The notes beneath the pieces are model-generated. The model made no database searches, had not been told where the DNA came from, and was given only the letters and a program-made list of their open reading frames with translations. 64,000 nt of DNA, taken from positions 1-64,000 of the forward strand of contig JBCCJA010000010.1 of NCBI GenBank assembly GCA_039045975.1, read 5' to 3'. The DNA comes from JBCCJA01 sp039045975 (GTDB taxonomy: Bacteria; Planctomycetota; Planctomycetia; Planctomycetales; Planctomycetaceae). Position numbers and translations under genes: made by a program. How positions within the stretch are numbered: position 1 is the stretch's first letter; each line of letters begins with the position of its first letter. Of the stretch, positions 28,857-38,646 are shown one piece after another.

Positions 28857-29083
28857 CACCCGCTCTCCGCTCATGCTGCCGAACGGGGCGAGCGTAAAAG
28901 GATCTGCGTCGGGGGGCGACCGACCGGACGTCGTCGGGCGGGCCCATATCAGCGGCTGCCGACGGCGGTCGCTTTCGCGGGACGCGGGGCTCGGCTACGG
29001 TCTCCGCCCCGCCGTAGGGCGGCCCGGTCACCGACGCGTCCCGGTCCTGATGCGTCCCCGCTTCGTCGGAAAGAGGTTTTCGG

Positions 29084-29467
29084 ATGGCAGTCAAAATTCG
29101 GATGAAGCGGTTCGGCCGCATCCACCGCCCGTTTTATCGCATCTGCGTGATGGACAGCCGCACGAAGCGGCAGGGCAAGGCGATCGAAGAGGTCGGCCAT
29201 TACGACCCGATGGACCCCGACAACAAGCGGGGCGTGAAGATCGACCTGGAACGGGTCGACTACTGGATGAGCGTCGGGGCCCAGCCGTCCGAGAAAGTCG
29301 CCGTGCTCATCCGCAAGGTCCGCGAGGACAAGTTCACGGCGACGAAGTCGGCCCCGGCGATCACCGCGCCGAAGGAGCCGGAAAAGCCGGCCGAGGAAGC
29401 GGCCCCTGCCGAAGAAGCCGCCGAGGGCGGCGAAGAAGCTGCCGCGGAAGAGTCGGCCGAAGGCTGA
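29084..29467 (+). CDS. rpsP: Ribosomal protein S16 with acidic C-terminal extension
   Basis: The 127-aa protein begins MAVKIRMKRFGRIHRPFYRI and has GHYDPM and VDYWMSVGAQPSEKV, the core of S16, a 30S assembly protein. The conserved core ends near residue 88. The remaining approximately 38 residues are Ala/Glu/Pro-rich and negatively charged, an extension seen in some phyla and likely flexible. The upstream 228 bp holds no gene. Downstream there is a terminator and a convergent LOG gene, so the usual rimM-trmD-rplS neighbours are missing here. Confidence 0.97.
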   Translation: MAVKIRMKRFGRIHRPFYRICVMDSRTKRQGKAIEEVGHYDPMDPDNKRGVKIDLERVDYWMSVGAQPSEKVAVLIRKVREDKFTATKSAPAITAPKEPEKPAEEAAPAEEAAEGGEEAAAEESAEG

Positions 29468-29497
29468 CGGCGACGGGCGACCCACATGACGCGACTT

Positions 29498-29520
29498 CGC
29501 CGCACCACGGCGGGGTTTTT
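29498..29520 (+). terminator. Intrinsic terminator after rpsP
   Basis: CGCCG at 29498-29502 pairs with CGGCG at 29508-29512 around CACCA, followed by GGG and five T at 29516-29520. The stem is short, so it may be weak. Confidence 0.6.
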
Positions 29521-29527
29521 CGTGCGC

Positions 29528-30580
29528 TCAGCCCAGTTCGTCGTTCACGGCGTCGACGAGTTGTCGCAGCCGGCCGATCTGTTGCCGGTCGAAGTGCAAC
29601 GCCAGACGCGGCAAGTCGGCGAGGTGCGGGTCGTCTTGTTCGACCGGGTCGGCGGTGGCCCGCTCGATCGAACCCTTCGCGCAGATGTCGGCGAACTCGT
29701 CGTTGAGCCGCGACAGCAGGTCGTCGCCGATCTCGGCGCAGAACCGCAGCACGAGCCGGTCCCGCACGTACCGCATGCTGTGATAGACGCTGTAGAAATG
29801 CAGCACCTCGCCGACCGCTTCGTCGACGCTGTCGGTGACGCGGTACAGGTCGAGGTCTTCGGGCGAGATCGTCCCGCGGGCGAGCAGTTCTTCTTTGATG
29901 AACCGCTGCATGCCGCCGAAGAAGGTCTGCCCCGGGGCGTCGACGCAGACGATCGGCATGAGGTCCCGCTTACCGGTCTGTACCAGCGTGAGCGCCTCGA
30001 ACAGTTCGTCGAGCGTGCCGAAGCCGCCGGCGAAGACCGCGATCGCGTGGACTTCTTTGACGAACAGCAGCTTGCGGGTGAAGAAGTATTTGAAGTGGAT
30101 CAGCTTCGGGTCGTCGGCGATGAACTCGTTCGCGGCCGCCTCGAAAGGAAGCATGATGTTCAGGCCGAACGCCATGTCCCGGCCGGCACCTTTGTTGCCG
30201 GCCGCCATGATGCCCGGCCCGGCCCCGGTGACCGACATCCACCCGCTCTCGGCCATCGCCCGCGAGAACGCGACCGCGGCTTGATACTCGGGGTCGTCCG
30301 CAGGCGTGCGGGCCGAACCGAACACGGAGACCTTCCGACACAGTCGGTACGGCTTGAACACCTTGAAGGCGTACCGCAGCTCCCGCATGGCGCGGGCGAC
30401 GATCTTGAGGTCGCCGCGGGTCGCGTTGTCGGCCGCGAACTTGCCGGCGACCTCGCGGAGGTCGTCGATCAGGTCGGGATGGTCGGGCAGCTCGCAGGCG
30501 AGGAAGTCGCCGACGTCGTCGGTGAAGACGTCGGTCTCGGACCGCCGCGTGCCCCAGGCGAGTTCGCCGTCGTCCGCCAT
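29528..30580 (-). CDS. LOG-family (TIGR00730-like) Rossmann protein
   Basis: The 350-aa protein contains VSVFGSARTPADDPEYQAA, SVTGAGPGIMAAGNKGA and FAGGFGTLDELFEAL. These correspond to the nucleotide-binding and PGGxGTxxE catalytic motifs of LOG proteins, with Ala replacing the first Pro of PGG. LOG enzymes release adenine-type bases from nucleoside 5'-monophosphates; many bacterial members have uncertain substrates. It is longer than the roughly 200-aa LOG core, with extra N- and C-terminal helical regions. It follows the STAS gene by 47 bp on the same strand. Confidence 0.85.
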   Translation of the reverse strand: MADDGELAWGTRRSETDVFTDDVGDFLACELPDHPDLIDDLREVAGKFAADNATRGDLKIVARAMRELRYAFKVFKPYRLCRKVSVFGSARTPADDPEYQAAVAFSRAMAESGWMSVTGAGPGIMAAGNKGAGRDMAFGLNIMLPFEAAANEFIADDPKLIHFKYFFTRKLLFVKEVHAIAVFAGGFGTLDELFEALTLVQTGKRDLMPIVCVDAPGQTFFGGMQRFIKEELLARGTISPEDLDLYRVTDSVDEAVGEVLHFYSVYHSMRYVRDRLVLRFCAEIGDDLLSRLNDEFADICAKGSIERATADPVEQDDPHLADLPRLALHFDRQQIGRLRQLVDAVNDELG

Positions 30581-30627
30581 CGCCGCTTCTCCGACCGGCC
30601 GGGGTGTGGTCTGCCTGTCGTCCGCGC

Positions 30628-30993
30628 TCAGATCCCGACCGCCTCAAGTGCCTGCTCACGGCCGTCGTAGATCGCCCAGATCGTGTCGAGTGCCGTCACG
30701 CGGAGCAGCTCCCGTGCGGTCGGCGTCGCTCCGCAGAGCACCATTTCGCCGCCGCGGCTTTTGACGAATTTGTGGCAGCGGAGCATCAACGCGAGGAACA
30801 CGCTGCCGAAGTAATCGACCTCCCCGAGGTCGAAGACGATCATCGGCACAGACTGCGACGCGAGCGGCTCGAGGATGACGTCGGCGGCCGATTCGATGAG
30901 GTCCCACCGCATCTGTTCGACGTCGCCGGTCGGGACGATCACGACGGCGTTGCCGTGCCATTCGATGCGGAAGTCGTCGGTGTCGGCGGACAT
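30628..30993 (-). CDS. STAS-domain protein
   Basis: The start at ATG 30991-30993 is chosen because GGAGA lies seven bases before it; the longer frame overlaps the HEAT gene. The 121-aa product is a single STAS domain ([53 protein letters not shown]). A Ser is kept near the usual phosphorylation position, but the Asp-Ser-Ser-Gly box has become Gly-Ser-Val-Phe, so regulation may differ. It lies 22 bp downstream of the HEAT gene and 47 bp upstream of the LOG gene, probably one transcript. Confidence 0.87.
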   Translation of the reverse strand: MSADTDDFRIEWHGNAVVIVPTGDVEQMRWDLIESAADVILEPLASQSVPMIVFDLGEVDYFGSVFLALMLRCHKFVKSRGGEMVLCGATPTARELLRVTALDTIWAIYDGREQALEAVGI

Positions 30994-31015
30994 GCTCACT
31001 CTCCTGCGATGCGTC

Positions 31016-33472
31016 TCATCGGGGCGGCCCGTTCGGCCCGGCGTCTGCGAGAGATCCGTCTCGGTCGCTCGGGTGGAGCTTACTGCGGTCCCGGCGGCGT
31101 TCACACCACGCCGCCCATTCGGCGAGCGTCGGCGGGTTTTGCCTCACGTCGGCCGGGCCCGATCGGGTCGTTTCGGCGAGCGTCGACAACGCCGCCAACG
31201 CCGCCCCGCGGACGTCTTCGTCGTGTGAGGCCCACGCCGTCGCGACGAGGAATTCGAACCCTTCGGTCCGACCGCTCCGACCGATCGCGGCGAACGCTTC
31301 GACACGGTCCATGCCGGCGGCGGGCCTGCCGGCCGCCGCCGCGGTCAGGCGGTCCCACGCGGTCGCGTCACCGAGCTCGGCCGCTTCGGTTACGGCCGCC
31401 GTCGCGACCCGCCGGTCGGGGTCCTCGAATAGCGACGTCAGCCCCGGCTTGTCGTCGCGGCCGTTCAGCGTTAACGGATGACCGCAGGCGCCGGCGGCCT
31501 CGACCGACGCGAGCCGGACGTCGGCCGACCCGTCGGCGAACAGCGGCAGCAGCTTCGGCCCGAGACGCGGTTCGGCGAGCCCCCCGGCGAACCGGGCGGT
31601 GAGCACGCGGATGTCGCCCCACTGGTGACCGACGCCGATCTCGACCAGCCGGGCGATTTGTTCGTCGGCCAGCCGTTCGCGGCTCGACGCGGCGGCGTCG
31701 AAGAGTGCACGCCAGACTTCCGCGTCTTGTTCCGTCGGCAGGCGTTCGATCAGGACCGCGAGCAGGCCGGGCGAGAGGGTTTCGCCGACGGCGTGCGCGG
31801 CCCGGCGTCGGACCCGCACGTCGCCGGCCGCGAAGTCGTCGACGACGGCGTAACGCGGGTCGAGGGGTGTGAGGACTTCACTGACGACGCCCGCCGGGTC
31901 GCGATGTGTCGCGGCCCAGGCGTCGACGGCGTCGCGTCCGGCCGGTCCCGCTTCGGCCAACGTCGCGAGGGCCGACCTCCGGTCGTGCGGAGACGACTCG
32001 GCCGCGAGAATCGACTCGGCCGCGTCGATCCAACGGCGTCGCTCGTCTTCGTCGACCGGGGTCCGATCGCCGCCTTCCCATGAGGCCGTCCGGATCCAGC
32101 CACGCTCCTGGAGAGCGGCGGCACGCGTGGCGACGTCCTCGTCGATCGGGAAGGGGGCCGCGTCGCCGGTCAGTCGACGCAGCGAAGACAGCGCCGACCG
32201 ACGCGTCCGCAGCGTGCCGACCGCGACCGCTTCGATGAGCACGGGCCGTAGGGCGTCTGCGGGCCAGTCGCGGACGCCGCGTAGCGTGGCCTGTTGGACG
32301 TCGGGCCGGCGGTCGCCGACGAGTCGGCCCGCGGCCGCGACGGCGGACGGCGTCGGTGTCACTTCCGAAAGGGCCGACGCGACGGCGACGCGTGTCTCGT
32401 GACGGTCCCGGTCGGCCAAGTCGACGAGCGTCTCCGGGTCTTTCCCGGCGAGGGCGGTGATCGCGGCGGCGGCGACCTCGGGGGCGTCGGTCGATGCGAT
32501 CTCTTCGAGTCGGTTCGCGGCGTCCCGCGTCTCGGCCGACGCGATCGTCCGGCAGGCGGCGATCCGCACTTCCGACGAAGGGTCGGACAGCATCCGCGTC
32601 GCGATCGCGGCGACGTCGGGGTGACCGGCCGCCGCGGCCCAACGTACGAACGCGTTCCGGACGCCCGGGTCGGTGTCGTAGCGGGCCTGTTCCAGGCTGA
32701 GCGGCCACTCGGCCGCGTGAAACGGCAATTCTGGCCGTTGATCGGCCCAGGCGAGGCAGGCGTCTAATCCGGCCCGGCGGAGTTCGACGTCGGTCGGTTC
32801 GCGGTCGGCGGCCCAGAAGTCGTCGAGCGTCGCGATCCGCCCCGGCGCGATGTGGGCCGACATCGCGACCATAAGCTCGCCGCGGACCGCCGCGTCGAGC
32901 GTGTCGTCGCCCGACAGGCCGGCGACCGTGGTGAGCGTCGTCGACGGGTCGGCGTCTGGCCCTGCCGACGCCATGAGGGCGCGGGGCAGGGCCGCCGCCG
33001 CCGCTAGAGAGACAGTCGGCACAGATTCACCGCGGCCGAGCCCGACCGCGGCGACGAGCGTGTCGGCGTCCGCCCTGCCGAGCTCGACGCCACGCCCTTC
33101 GAGCAACAGCACGGCCGTCGCCGCGACGCGTGGCTCGGACTCCTCGGCGGCCTCCCGCAGGACGGCGTCGGTCAGTCGTCCCGGATCGGCGTCCGGGTCC
33201 TCCTGCGGGACCCACCGCCAGGCCGCGGCGTCGCCCTCGGTCGGTTCGACCCACCGGCCCGCTCGCAGGAGCCCGGCGACGTCCGCGTCTGGTTCGGCGT
33301 CTGCGACTTTGTCGTCGGCCGCGTCGGCGGTGCGGATCGGGTCGGGTCGCTCGTCCGCGGCCGGCGCGAACGCCATGCGTTCCTGCAGTGCCAGGCCCGC
33401 GGACGTGCAGCCGGCGAGGGCGAGCAAAGCCAACGGGATCGGCGACGGACCGCGTCTCCGCCCGACTCGCAT
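31016..33472 (-). CDS. HEAT-repeat lipoprotein
   Basis: The start at ATG 33470-33472 follows GGAGAGG with good spacing; the product is 818 aa. It begins with a basic N-region and the lipobox LALAGC, so it should be lipid-anchored after export. Residues 130-800 are repeated helical pairs of HEAT/PBS-lyase type ([58 protein letters not shown]), a protein-binding solenoid. No enzyme motif is visible. Envelope HEAT proteins are common in Planctomycetes and mostly uncharacterised. It shares the strand and likely the operon with the STAS gene. Confidence 0.82.
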   Translation of the reverse strand: MRVGRRRGPSPIPLALLALAGCTSAGLALQERMAFAPAADERPDPIRTADAADDKVADAEPDADVAGLLRAGRWVEPTEGDAAAWRWVPQEDPDADPGRLTDAVLREAAEESEPRVAATAVLLLEGRGVELGRADADTLVAAVGLGRGESVPTVSLAAAAALPRALMASAGPDADPSTTLTTVAGLSGDDTLDAAVRGELMVAMSAHIAPGRIATLDDFWAADREPTDVELRRAGLDACLAWADQRPELPFHAAEWPLSLEQARYDTDPGVRNAFVRWAAAAGHPDVAAIATRMLSDPSSEVRIAACRTIASAETRDAANRLEEIASTDAPEVAAAAITALAGKDPETLVDLADRDRHETRVAVASALSEVTPTPSAVAAAGRLVGDRRPDVQQATLRGVRDWPADALRPVLIEAVAVGTLRTRRSALSSLRRLTGDAAPFPIDEDVATRAAALQERGWIRTASWEGGDRTPVDEDERRRWIDAAESILAAESSPHDRRSALATLAEAGPAGRDAVDAWAATHRDPAGVVSEVLTPLDPRYAVVDDFAAGDVRVRRRAAHAVGETLSPGLLAVLIERLPTEQDAEVWRALFDAAASSRERLADEQIARLVEIGVGHQWGDIRVLTARFAGGLAEPRLGPKLLPLFADGSADVRLASVEAAGACGHPLTLNGRDDKPGLTSLFEDPDRRVATAAVTEAAELGDATAWDRLTAAAAGRPAAGMDRVEAFAAIGRSGRTEGFEFLVATAWASHDEDVRGAALAALSTLAETTRSGPADVRQNPPTLAEWAAWCERRRDRSKLHPSDRDGSLADAGPNGPPR

Positions 33473-33574
33473 CGGTGCCTCTCCGTCCGTGAATCGGCCC
33501 AACGTGGTGACGGCGGGAACACTAGCAGGCGGCCGCCGGCCGACCCAACGCCAAAGCGGAGTGCCCGCGTCGGG

Positions 33575-34918
33575 CTACGGCTTCGCGACGAGCGCGGCGG
33601 CCTGATTTTGCAGCGGCGCGAGGGTCGCCGGCGGGATCGGGCGGGGCGATTTGCTGTTTTTCAAGACGTGCCGGATCACCGGGAGCACGCCCTGATTGAA
33701 AATCGCCGTGATCGCGGCCGGCCGGTTGTTCAGAAACTTGCCGAGCATCGAATCGCCCTCACGCATGAGGACACGCTCGTCGTCCTCGTCGATCGCCGCG
33801 AACGACAGATAGATCTCCCAGAACGCGATCAGGTACTCACGATTTGCCGGTCGGTTGTTGTAGCCGTCGGCGAGGTCGGCGGCGCAGGCGGCGATCAACT
33901 CCGCGACGGCCGATTCTTGGACACGCGGCGGGAGCGGGATCCGGGCGATGGTGCGGCAGGCCGCCCCCCGCAGGAACGGCGGGTTGGTCGCGTCGGAGAG
34001 CGTCTTTTTCGTCGCGTCGTAAACGACCGGCTTGCGTGCCTGATCGAGCGAAACGTCGAGCCAAGACATCGCTTCGAGGATCGACCGCCGTATCCACAGG
34101 TGTTGGTCCTTGTCGACGAGCCAGTTCGAGAGGCTGGCGGCGGCGAGGAATTCGTCCTGAGTGGGAACCGTTTCTTCGTCTCTGAGGACGCGTCCGATCC
34201 CGCGGACCGCGGCGGCACGGATCGCGTCGTGCTGTGCGACGTCATCGAGCACGCCGACCAGGACCGGAAGTGCCGGCGCGAACGACACGGGCGGGCTGCC
34301 GACGCCGGCGGCATTCGGCGGGGCCGTCCGCATCAGGCCCATTAGCACGACCGCGTTCAGCCGCGTCGGGTTTCCGGCGTCGAGCAGCGTTTTTAGCTGC
34401 CTCAGCAATTCGCCCAGCGCGAAGTTGCGGAACTGCCGTTTCTTCGCGGGGACCCGTTCGATCGAGGCCAGTCCGCTCATGTCGCGAAAGATCTCGGATT
34501 TGATCCGCGCGACCTCGAGTCGCGACTCGGCCGAAGTGAGTTGCGCGGCCCTCCATATCGACCAGACGCCTACGGCCTCTCTCGACGCCGTGTCGAGTTT
34601 GCCGAACCTCAGCTTCCCCGACTGCCTACGCATGTACCGCTGAGCTTCTTGCAGCTCCTCTTCGGGCGTCATGCCGATGAGCGTGTCGGCGAAAGCCGCC
34701 GGCAGACCCTCGAAGGAAGAAACCGCCCGCGGGTCGGAGCGGAACCAATCGGGGTCGGTCTCTTTCGTCGGACGGAAACCGGGCGGGGCGACGAAATCGC
34801 CCTGGGCTTCCTGGGCGTCCGCGGCGGCGCTGCCCGCCGCCAAGATCAGCAGCCCGAACCGGAGCGTGCGACCGAAGACGGGCGCGGGGCGACGGTCACT
34901 CGTCGGTGGCGGTGGCAT
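33575..34918 (-). CDS. Exported alpha-helical protein of unknown function
   Basis: The 447-aa product starts at the ATG at 34916-34918 and has a signal peptide (LRFGLLILAAGSAAADAQ). The remainder is helical with HEAT-like stretches (LPVLVGVLDDVAQHDAIRAAAVRGIGRVL; WIRRSILEAMSWL). Near residue 180 is FRNFALGELLRQLKTLLDAG. I do not recognise a named domain. It lies 102 bp upstream of the HEAT lipoprotein gene on the same strand and may act with it in the periplasm. Confidence 0.7.
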   Translation of the reverse strand: MPPPPTSDRRPAPVFGRTLRFGLLILAAGSAAADAQEAQGDFVAPPGFRPTKETDPDWFRSDPRAVSSFEGLPAAFADTLIGMTPEEELQEAQRYMRRQSGKLRFGKLDTASREAVGVWSIWRAAQLTSAESRLEVARIKSEIFRDMSGLASIERVPAKKRQFRNFALGELLRQLKTLLDAGNPTRLNAVVLMGLMRTAPPNAAGVGSPPVSFAPALPVLVGVLDDVAQHDAIRAAAVRGIGRVLRDEETVPTQDEFLAAASLSNWLVDKDQHLWIRRSILEAMSWLDVSLDQARKPVVYDATKKTLSDATNPPFLRGAACRTIARIPLPPRVQESAVAELIAACAADLADGYNNRPANREYLIAFWEIYLSFAAIDEDDERVLMREGDSMLGKFLNNRPAAITAIFNQGVLPVIRHVLKNSKSPRPIPPATLAPLQNQAAALVAKP

Positions 34919-35106
34919 GCTGCGGCCGATCCGGAGTGCTCGTCCGATCGCCAGACGCGATCGGCGACGCCGAGAACTGAGACATGAACAAGAAATAATA
35001 CGGCTAAGAGAACGCTAGCGGCGGCTCGTTCGGGCTGTCAACGGGCCGGACGGCTCTGCCGCCCCCGTCGATGCGAGCCGTTCCGCATGTGCCGGATCGA
35101 AGCAGG

Positions 35107-36153
35107 CTAACGCTGATAGATCGGCAGGAAGCCGTTGTCGAGCTGGAGGATCGTGCTGTTCAGCGCGGTCACGTAGACCGGGCCGACGCTGCCCTGTAGC
35201 CAGGCCCCGTCGTTGCCGCCGCCGCGGGTCTGCTGACGGATCAGTTCGCCGCCGATCTTCTCCAGGTACGAGGGCCAGTCGTCCTCCTCCCGGTACATGA
35301 CCTGGGCGTAGTAGTAATGCATGTAGTGCCAGTGGCCGGCCGTCGGTTCGCGGCCGCCGCCGGGCCAAATATTCTCGCGGCAGTACGACAGCAGCCGCTC
35401 GGCCATCGGGTCGTTCTGTTCCCCGGCGTTGAACAGGCAGGCGATCGCCGCGCCGGAGATCGCCGGCCGGGCCCCGCCGCCGCGGATGCTGTACTGCACC
35501 CCGCCCTGCGGCGTCATGCAGTCGCGGATGTACCGGACCGCGCGGTCGATGACTTCGCTGGGCACGGGGATGCCGGCGTCTCGGCAGGCACGCAGGCCCT
35601 GGACCTGCGTGATGCAGGTCGAGCCTTCGTCGAAGTCATTGCCGTCTTTGGCCGACACGTAGCCCCAGCCGCCGCGGCTGGTCTGTGCGTCTCGTGTGAA
35701 CGCGACTGCGTTGACGAGCACGCGGTACAGCTCGCGGCGTCGTTCGAGCTCTTCCTCTTCGCCGTACACCTGCGACAGGAACAGCATCGAGAAGCCGTGC
35801 CCGTAGGTGTAGTGGTAGTCCTCCTCGAACCCGATCAGCCCGTTCGGCTTGGCGACCGAGACGAGATAATTGACCGCGCGACGGATGTTGCGGGCGTACG
35901 GCCCCCGGACGGTCGTCGAGCCCTCGGCGAGCATCGCGTTGCCGGCCAACGCCGTCATCGCGACCCGGTATTGCCCCTGATTCGCGGTCCAGTAGCCCTG
36001 CTTCGTCTGCGTGCGGGCGAGATAGTCGAGCCCGCGGCGGGCGGCGGCGGAGGCCTCGGCCGACACGACTTGCGACGCCGCCGGACGCGCGGAGACCGCC
36101 GTGAACGAGAGAAGTGCCAAGAGCGGGGCGATGAAGCTGGGAAGCGGAGACAA
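35107..36153 (-). CDS. Exported prenyltransferase/squalene-cyclase-like repeat protein
   Basis: The 348-aa product starts at a TTG (36151-36153) and has a signal peptide (FIAPLLALLSFTAVSA). The mature part has repeats of the alpha-alpha-barrel kind: RGLDYLARTQTKQGYW, NYLVSVAKPNGLIGFEED, TRDAQTSRGGWGY and RYIRDCMTPQGGVQYS. These are the QW-like repeats of terpene cyclases and prenyltransferases. The cyclase DXDD acid motif is not evident (DFDEGS sits near the comparable place). Export argues against polyprenyl cyclisation in the cytoplasm, so a binding or structural role is likely. It is upstream of the two other exported helical genes. Confidence 0.82.
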   Translation of the reverse strand: MSPLPSFIAPLLALLSFTAVSARPAASQVVSAEASAAARRGLDYLARTQTKQGYWTANQGQYRVAMTALAGNAMLAEGSTTVRGPYARNIRRAVNYLVSVAKPNGLIGFEEDYHYTYGHGFSMLFLSQVYGEEEELERRRELYRVLVNAVAFTRDAQTSRGGWGYVSAKDGNDFDEGSTCITQVQGLRACRDAGIPVPSEVIDRAVRYIRDCMTPQGGVQYSIRGGGARPAISGAAIACLFNAGEQNDPMAERLLSYCRENIWPGGGREPTAGHWHYMHYYYAQVMYREEDDWPSYLEKIGGELIRQQTRGGGNDGAWLQGSVGPVYVTALNSTILQLDNGFLPIYQR

Positions 36154-36348
36154 TGGGAAACCCTGAATGAGTCCGGTCGTGACGATGGTAACACCCGTCT
36201 GCGACGTTCGAGGAAAATCCTAGGAGACATCGGCCCGGCCCGGCCATTTCCGCCGGGGCTTCCGCCGTTCGGCGCCGCCGGGCGGTGAGCGAGGTCGAGT
36301 CACGTTAGATTCAGGCCGCAGCACACACGGTCCGATGCCCGATTGACG

Positions 36349-37389
36349 ATGTCCGACGGCCCCGAAAGTCCGATCGCGTTCGCCCTCGGCCGTGTCGTCG
36401 GCGGAGGGACGCTCGACGCAGACACGACCGCGTCGGCCGTCGCGGAGGTCATCGGCGGCCGGGCCGACCCGGTCGCGACGGGCGGACTGCTCGCGGCGTT
36501 GGCGACGCGGGGGGAGACGGTCGACGAGCTCGTCGGCGCGGCCCGGACGCTGCGGTCGGTGATGCGGCCGACGCCGGTCACGCGAGCCGGCGTGCTCGAC
36601 ACCTGCGGCACGGGCGGGGACGGGGCCTCGACGTTCAACATCAGCACGGCGACGGCGATCGTCGTCTCGGCGTGCGGCGTACCGGTCGCGAAGCACGGGA
36701 ATCACTCGGTCTCGAGCAAGTCGGGCAGTGCCGACGTATTGCTCGAGTTGGGCGTGAAGATCGATCTGGAGCCGGAGGCGGTCGGGGCCTGCGTCGACGA
36801 GATCGGTCTCGGTTTCTGTTTCGCCCGTGTCGCGCACGCGGCGATGCGGCACGCGGCCCCGGTCAGGCGGGCGCTCGGCGTGAGGACCCTGTTCAATCAG
36901 ATCGGGCCGCTGTCGAACCCGGCCGGGGCGGAGTTTCAGCTTTTGGGGGCCTGGAGTGATGCGGTCGCGGCCCGGCTCGCGGGGGCGTTGGGTCGGCTCG
37001 GGACGACGCGTGCGGCCGTCGTGTGCGGCGACGGGGCGTTCGACGAGGTCGCCCTTTCCGGGGTGACGAAGGCGTTTCTCGTCGAAGGCGAGGACGAAAT
37101 TCGTGAGGTGTCTTTCCGCCCGGAGGACTTCGGTGTGGCAGCCGCCGACCCGTCGACGCTGGCGGTCGGTTCGCCGGCCGAGTCGGCCGCGGTGATCAAC
37201 GGCGTCTTGGCGGGCGACCCGGGGCCCGCCCGCGATATCGTCGTCGCGAACGCGGCGGTCGCGTTGATGGTCGCCCGCGGCACGTTCGATCGCCCTGCGG
37301 ATGCCGCAGCCGAGGCCGCCGAGGCGATTACCGACGGCCGGGCGGCGGACCGCCTGGAGGCCTTGGTCGAGGCGACCGCCCGCGGCTAG
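36349..37389 (+). CDS. trpD: Anthranilate phosphoribosyltransferase
   Basis: The start at ATG 36349 gives 346 aa. The signature phosphoribosyl-binding loop CGTGGDGASTFNISTATA is present, with KHGNHSVSSKSGSADVLLELG, FCFARVAHAAMRHAAPVRRALG and RTLFNQIGPLSNPAG. It transfers phosphoribose to anthranilate in tryptophan synthesis. Motifs and length are normal. No other trp gene is adjacent; it is followed 79 bp later by nuoI. Confidence 0.96.
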   Translation: MSDGPESPIAFALGRVVGGGTLDADTTASAVAEVIGGRADPVATGGLLAALATRGETVDELVGAARTLRSVMRPTPVTRAGVLDTCGTGGDGASTFNISTATAIVVSACGVPVAKHGNHSVSSKSGSADVLLELGVKIDLEPEAVGACVDEIGLGFCFARVAHAAMRHAAPVRRALGVRTLFNQIGPLSNPAGAEFQLLGAWSDAVAARLAGALGRLGTTRAAVVCGDGAFDEVALSGVTKAFLVEGEDEIREVSFRPEDFGVAAADPSTLAVGSPAESAAVINGVLAGDPGPARDIVVANAAVALMVARGTFDRPADAAAEAAEAITDGRAADRLEALVEATARG

Positions 37390-37468
37390 AAGACGCGAGC
37401 CTTTCCGCAAAGGCCGGGTCTGACTACAGATCCGTACGGGAAATCCGGATACGGGGTTGTTCTGCGCG

Positions 37469-38023
37469 ATGCGTGAGTGGGTCCGAAACGTCGTCACCGC
37501 GGTCGTCACGGTCGTGGCGGGACTGCGCGTCACGCTGCGGACGATGCTACGGACGTACCGGACCCGGACGTCGACCGAGCCGTTCGAGTACCCCGAAAAA
37601 CCGGTCCCGGTGAAGGCCCGTTACCGCGGCTTCCACCGGTTCGATCTGACGACCTGCATCGGCTGCGACAAGTGTGCGAACGCCTGCCCGGTCGACTGTA
37701 TCTACATCGATAAGACGCGGCCGGAGGGGTCGAAGGCGTTCCGCGTCGACGGGTTCACGATCGACTACTCGAAGTGCATGTTTTGTGCGCTGTGCGTCGA
37801 CCCGTGCCCGGTCGACTGCATCTTCATGGGCTCGAATTTCGATTTGAGCTGCTTCGACCGTGACGGGACGGTCGTCGATTACGCGAAGTTGCCGCTATCG
37901 ATCGCGTGGGGCCGGGCGACCTTGAACCCGACGGCGGTCGCGGCGTCGAAAACGATCGACGCCCCGGTCTGGGTCGCGGGCGAGCCGGAGGTCGCCGCCC
38001 GACCCGAGCCGATCACGTCTTAG
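37469..38023 (+). CDS. nuoI: NADH-quinone oxidoreductase subunit I
   Basis: The start is taken at the ATG 37469, giving 184 aa; a TTG four codons upstream is possible. Two 4Fe-4S ferredoxin motifs are clear, [15 protein letters not shown] and [15 protein letters not shown], giving clusters N6a and N6b. An N-terminal amphipathic or hydrophobic segment ([16 protein letters not shown]) fits its peripheral attachment to the membrane arm. It passes electrons towards subunit B. It opens an incomplete nuo cluster on this strand. Confidence 0.95.
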   Translation: MREWVRNVVTAVVTVVAGLRVTLRTMLRTYRTRTSTEPFEYPEKPVPVKARYRGFHRFDLTTCIGCDKCANACPVDCIYIDKTRPEGSKAFRVDGFTIDYSKCMFCALCVDPCPVDCIFMGSNFDLSCFDRDGTVVDYAKLPLSIAWGRATLNPTAVAASKTIDAPVWVAGEPEVAARPEPITS

Positions 38024-38132
38024 GCGTGTCGGGACAGACACGGGAAACGTCGCCGACGCGTTGTGGCGTTAGCTTCGGTGGTCGCGTCCGCTATGCTTGG
38101 GAAACCGAATGACTCTGACCCGGCGGAGTCCG

Positions 38133-38621
38133 ATGCCGACCGAACAGAAAACGCTGTCCGCGGACGAGGCGAACGCCCGTCTGCCGCTAGTGCGGGTGAT
38201 CGTCCGCGATGCACTCGCTACTCATGCAGAATTGTCCGATCGACGCGAGCGGTTTACAGATCTTCGTTCGCATCGCCGCCGCGCCGGCGGGCGGGGCCCG
38301 CGGGCCGAGCGGTACCGGGACGAGATCGAAGACCTCGAGAGCGAAATCGAGTCGCTCACTCAGGTGTTCGGCCGGTTCGAAGAAGAACTGAGCGAGATCG
38401 ACGCGGTCCTCGTCGACCCGGTCGAAGGTGTCGTCGAGTTCCGCGGTCGGTTCGAAGGCTCGATACCGGATCGGATCGTTGATGACGCGGTCGTGTGGCT
38501 CGTCTGGGTAGACGGCGACGAGCGGATCGCTTTCTGGCGACCGCTCGAGTCGGACCGCGACACGCGATACGCGCTCGAACCGGAAGGCGTCGAGCCGGCC
38601 GGCCCGTTGACCGGGGAGTAG
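38133..38621 (+). CDS. DUF2203 family protein
   Basis: The ATG at 38133 has GGAG just upstream and gives the start MPTEQKTLSADEANARLPLV; an ATG at 38109 is an alternative. The 162-aa product has the DUF2203 layout. There is an N-terminal EANARLPLVR helix, a charged coiled middle (RYRDEIEDLESEIESL), then VLVDPVEGVVEFRGRF and VVWLVWVDGDERIAFWRPL, equivalent to the family's G-x-V-D-F and W-x-x-G-E-x-x-x-x-W stretches. No function is established for the family. It sits between nuoI and nuoA, 25 bp before nuoA. Confidence 0.72.
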   Translation: MPTEQKTLSADEANARLPLVRVIVRDALATHAELSDRRERFTDLRSHRRRAGGRGPRAERYRDEIEDLESEIESLTQVFGRFEEELSEIDAVLVDPVEGVVEFRGRFEGSIPDRIVDDAVVWLVWVDGDERIAFWRPLESDRDTRYALEPEGVEPAGPLTGE

Positions 38622-38646
38622 CCGCCGCCCCGGCGTCGTCCCGACC

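Noticed and set aside
27235..28874. Xylulokinase as part of a sugar-utilisation operon
   Set aside because: No isomerase, transporter or regulator is adjacent; both neighbours have unrelated roles.
28874..29083. Possible GTAGGG repeat upstream of rpsP
   Set aside because: GTAGGGC occurs near 29014 but has no inverted partner; only a 6-bp hairpin (CCGCCC/GGGCGG) is formed, so it does not match the REP-like pairs.
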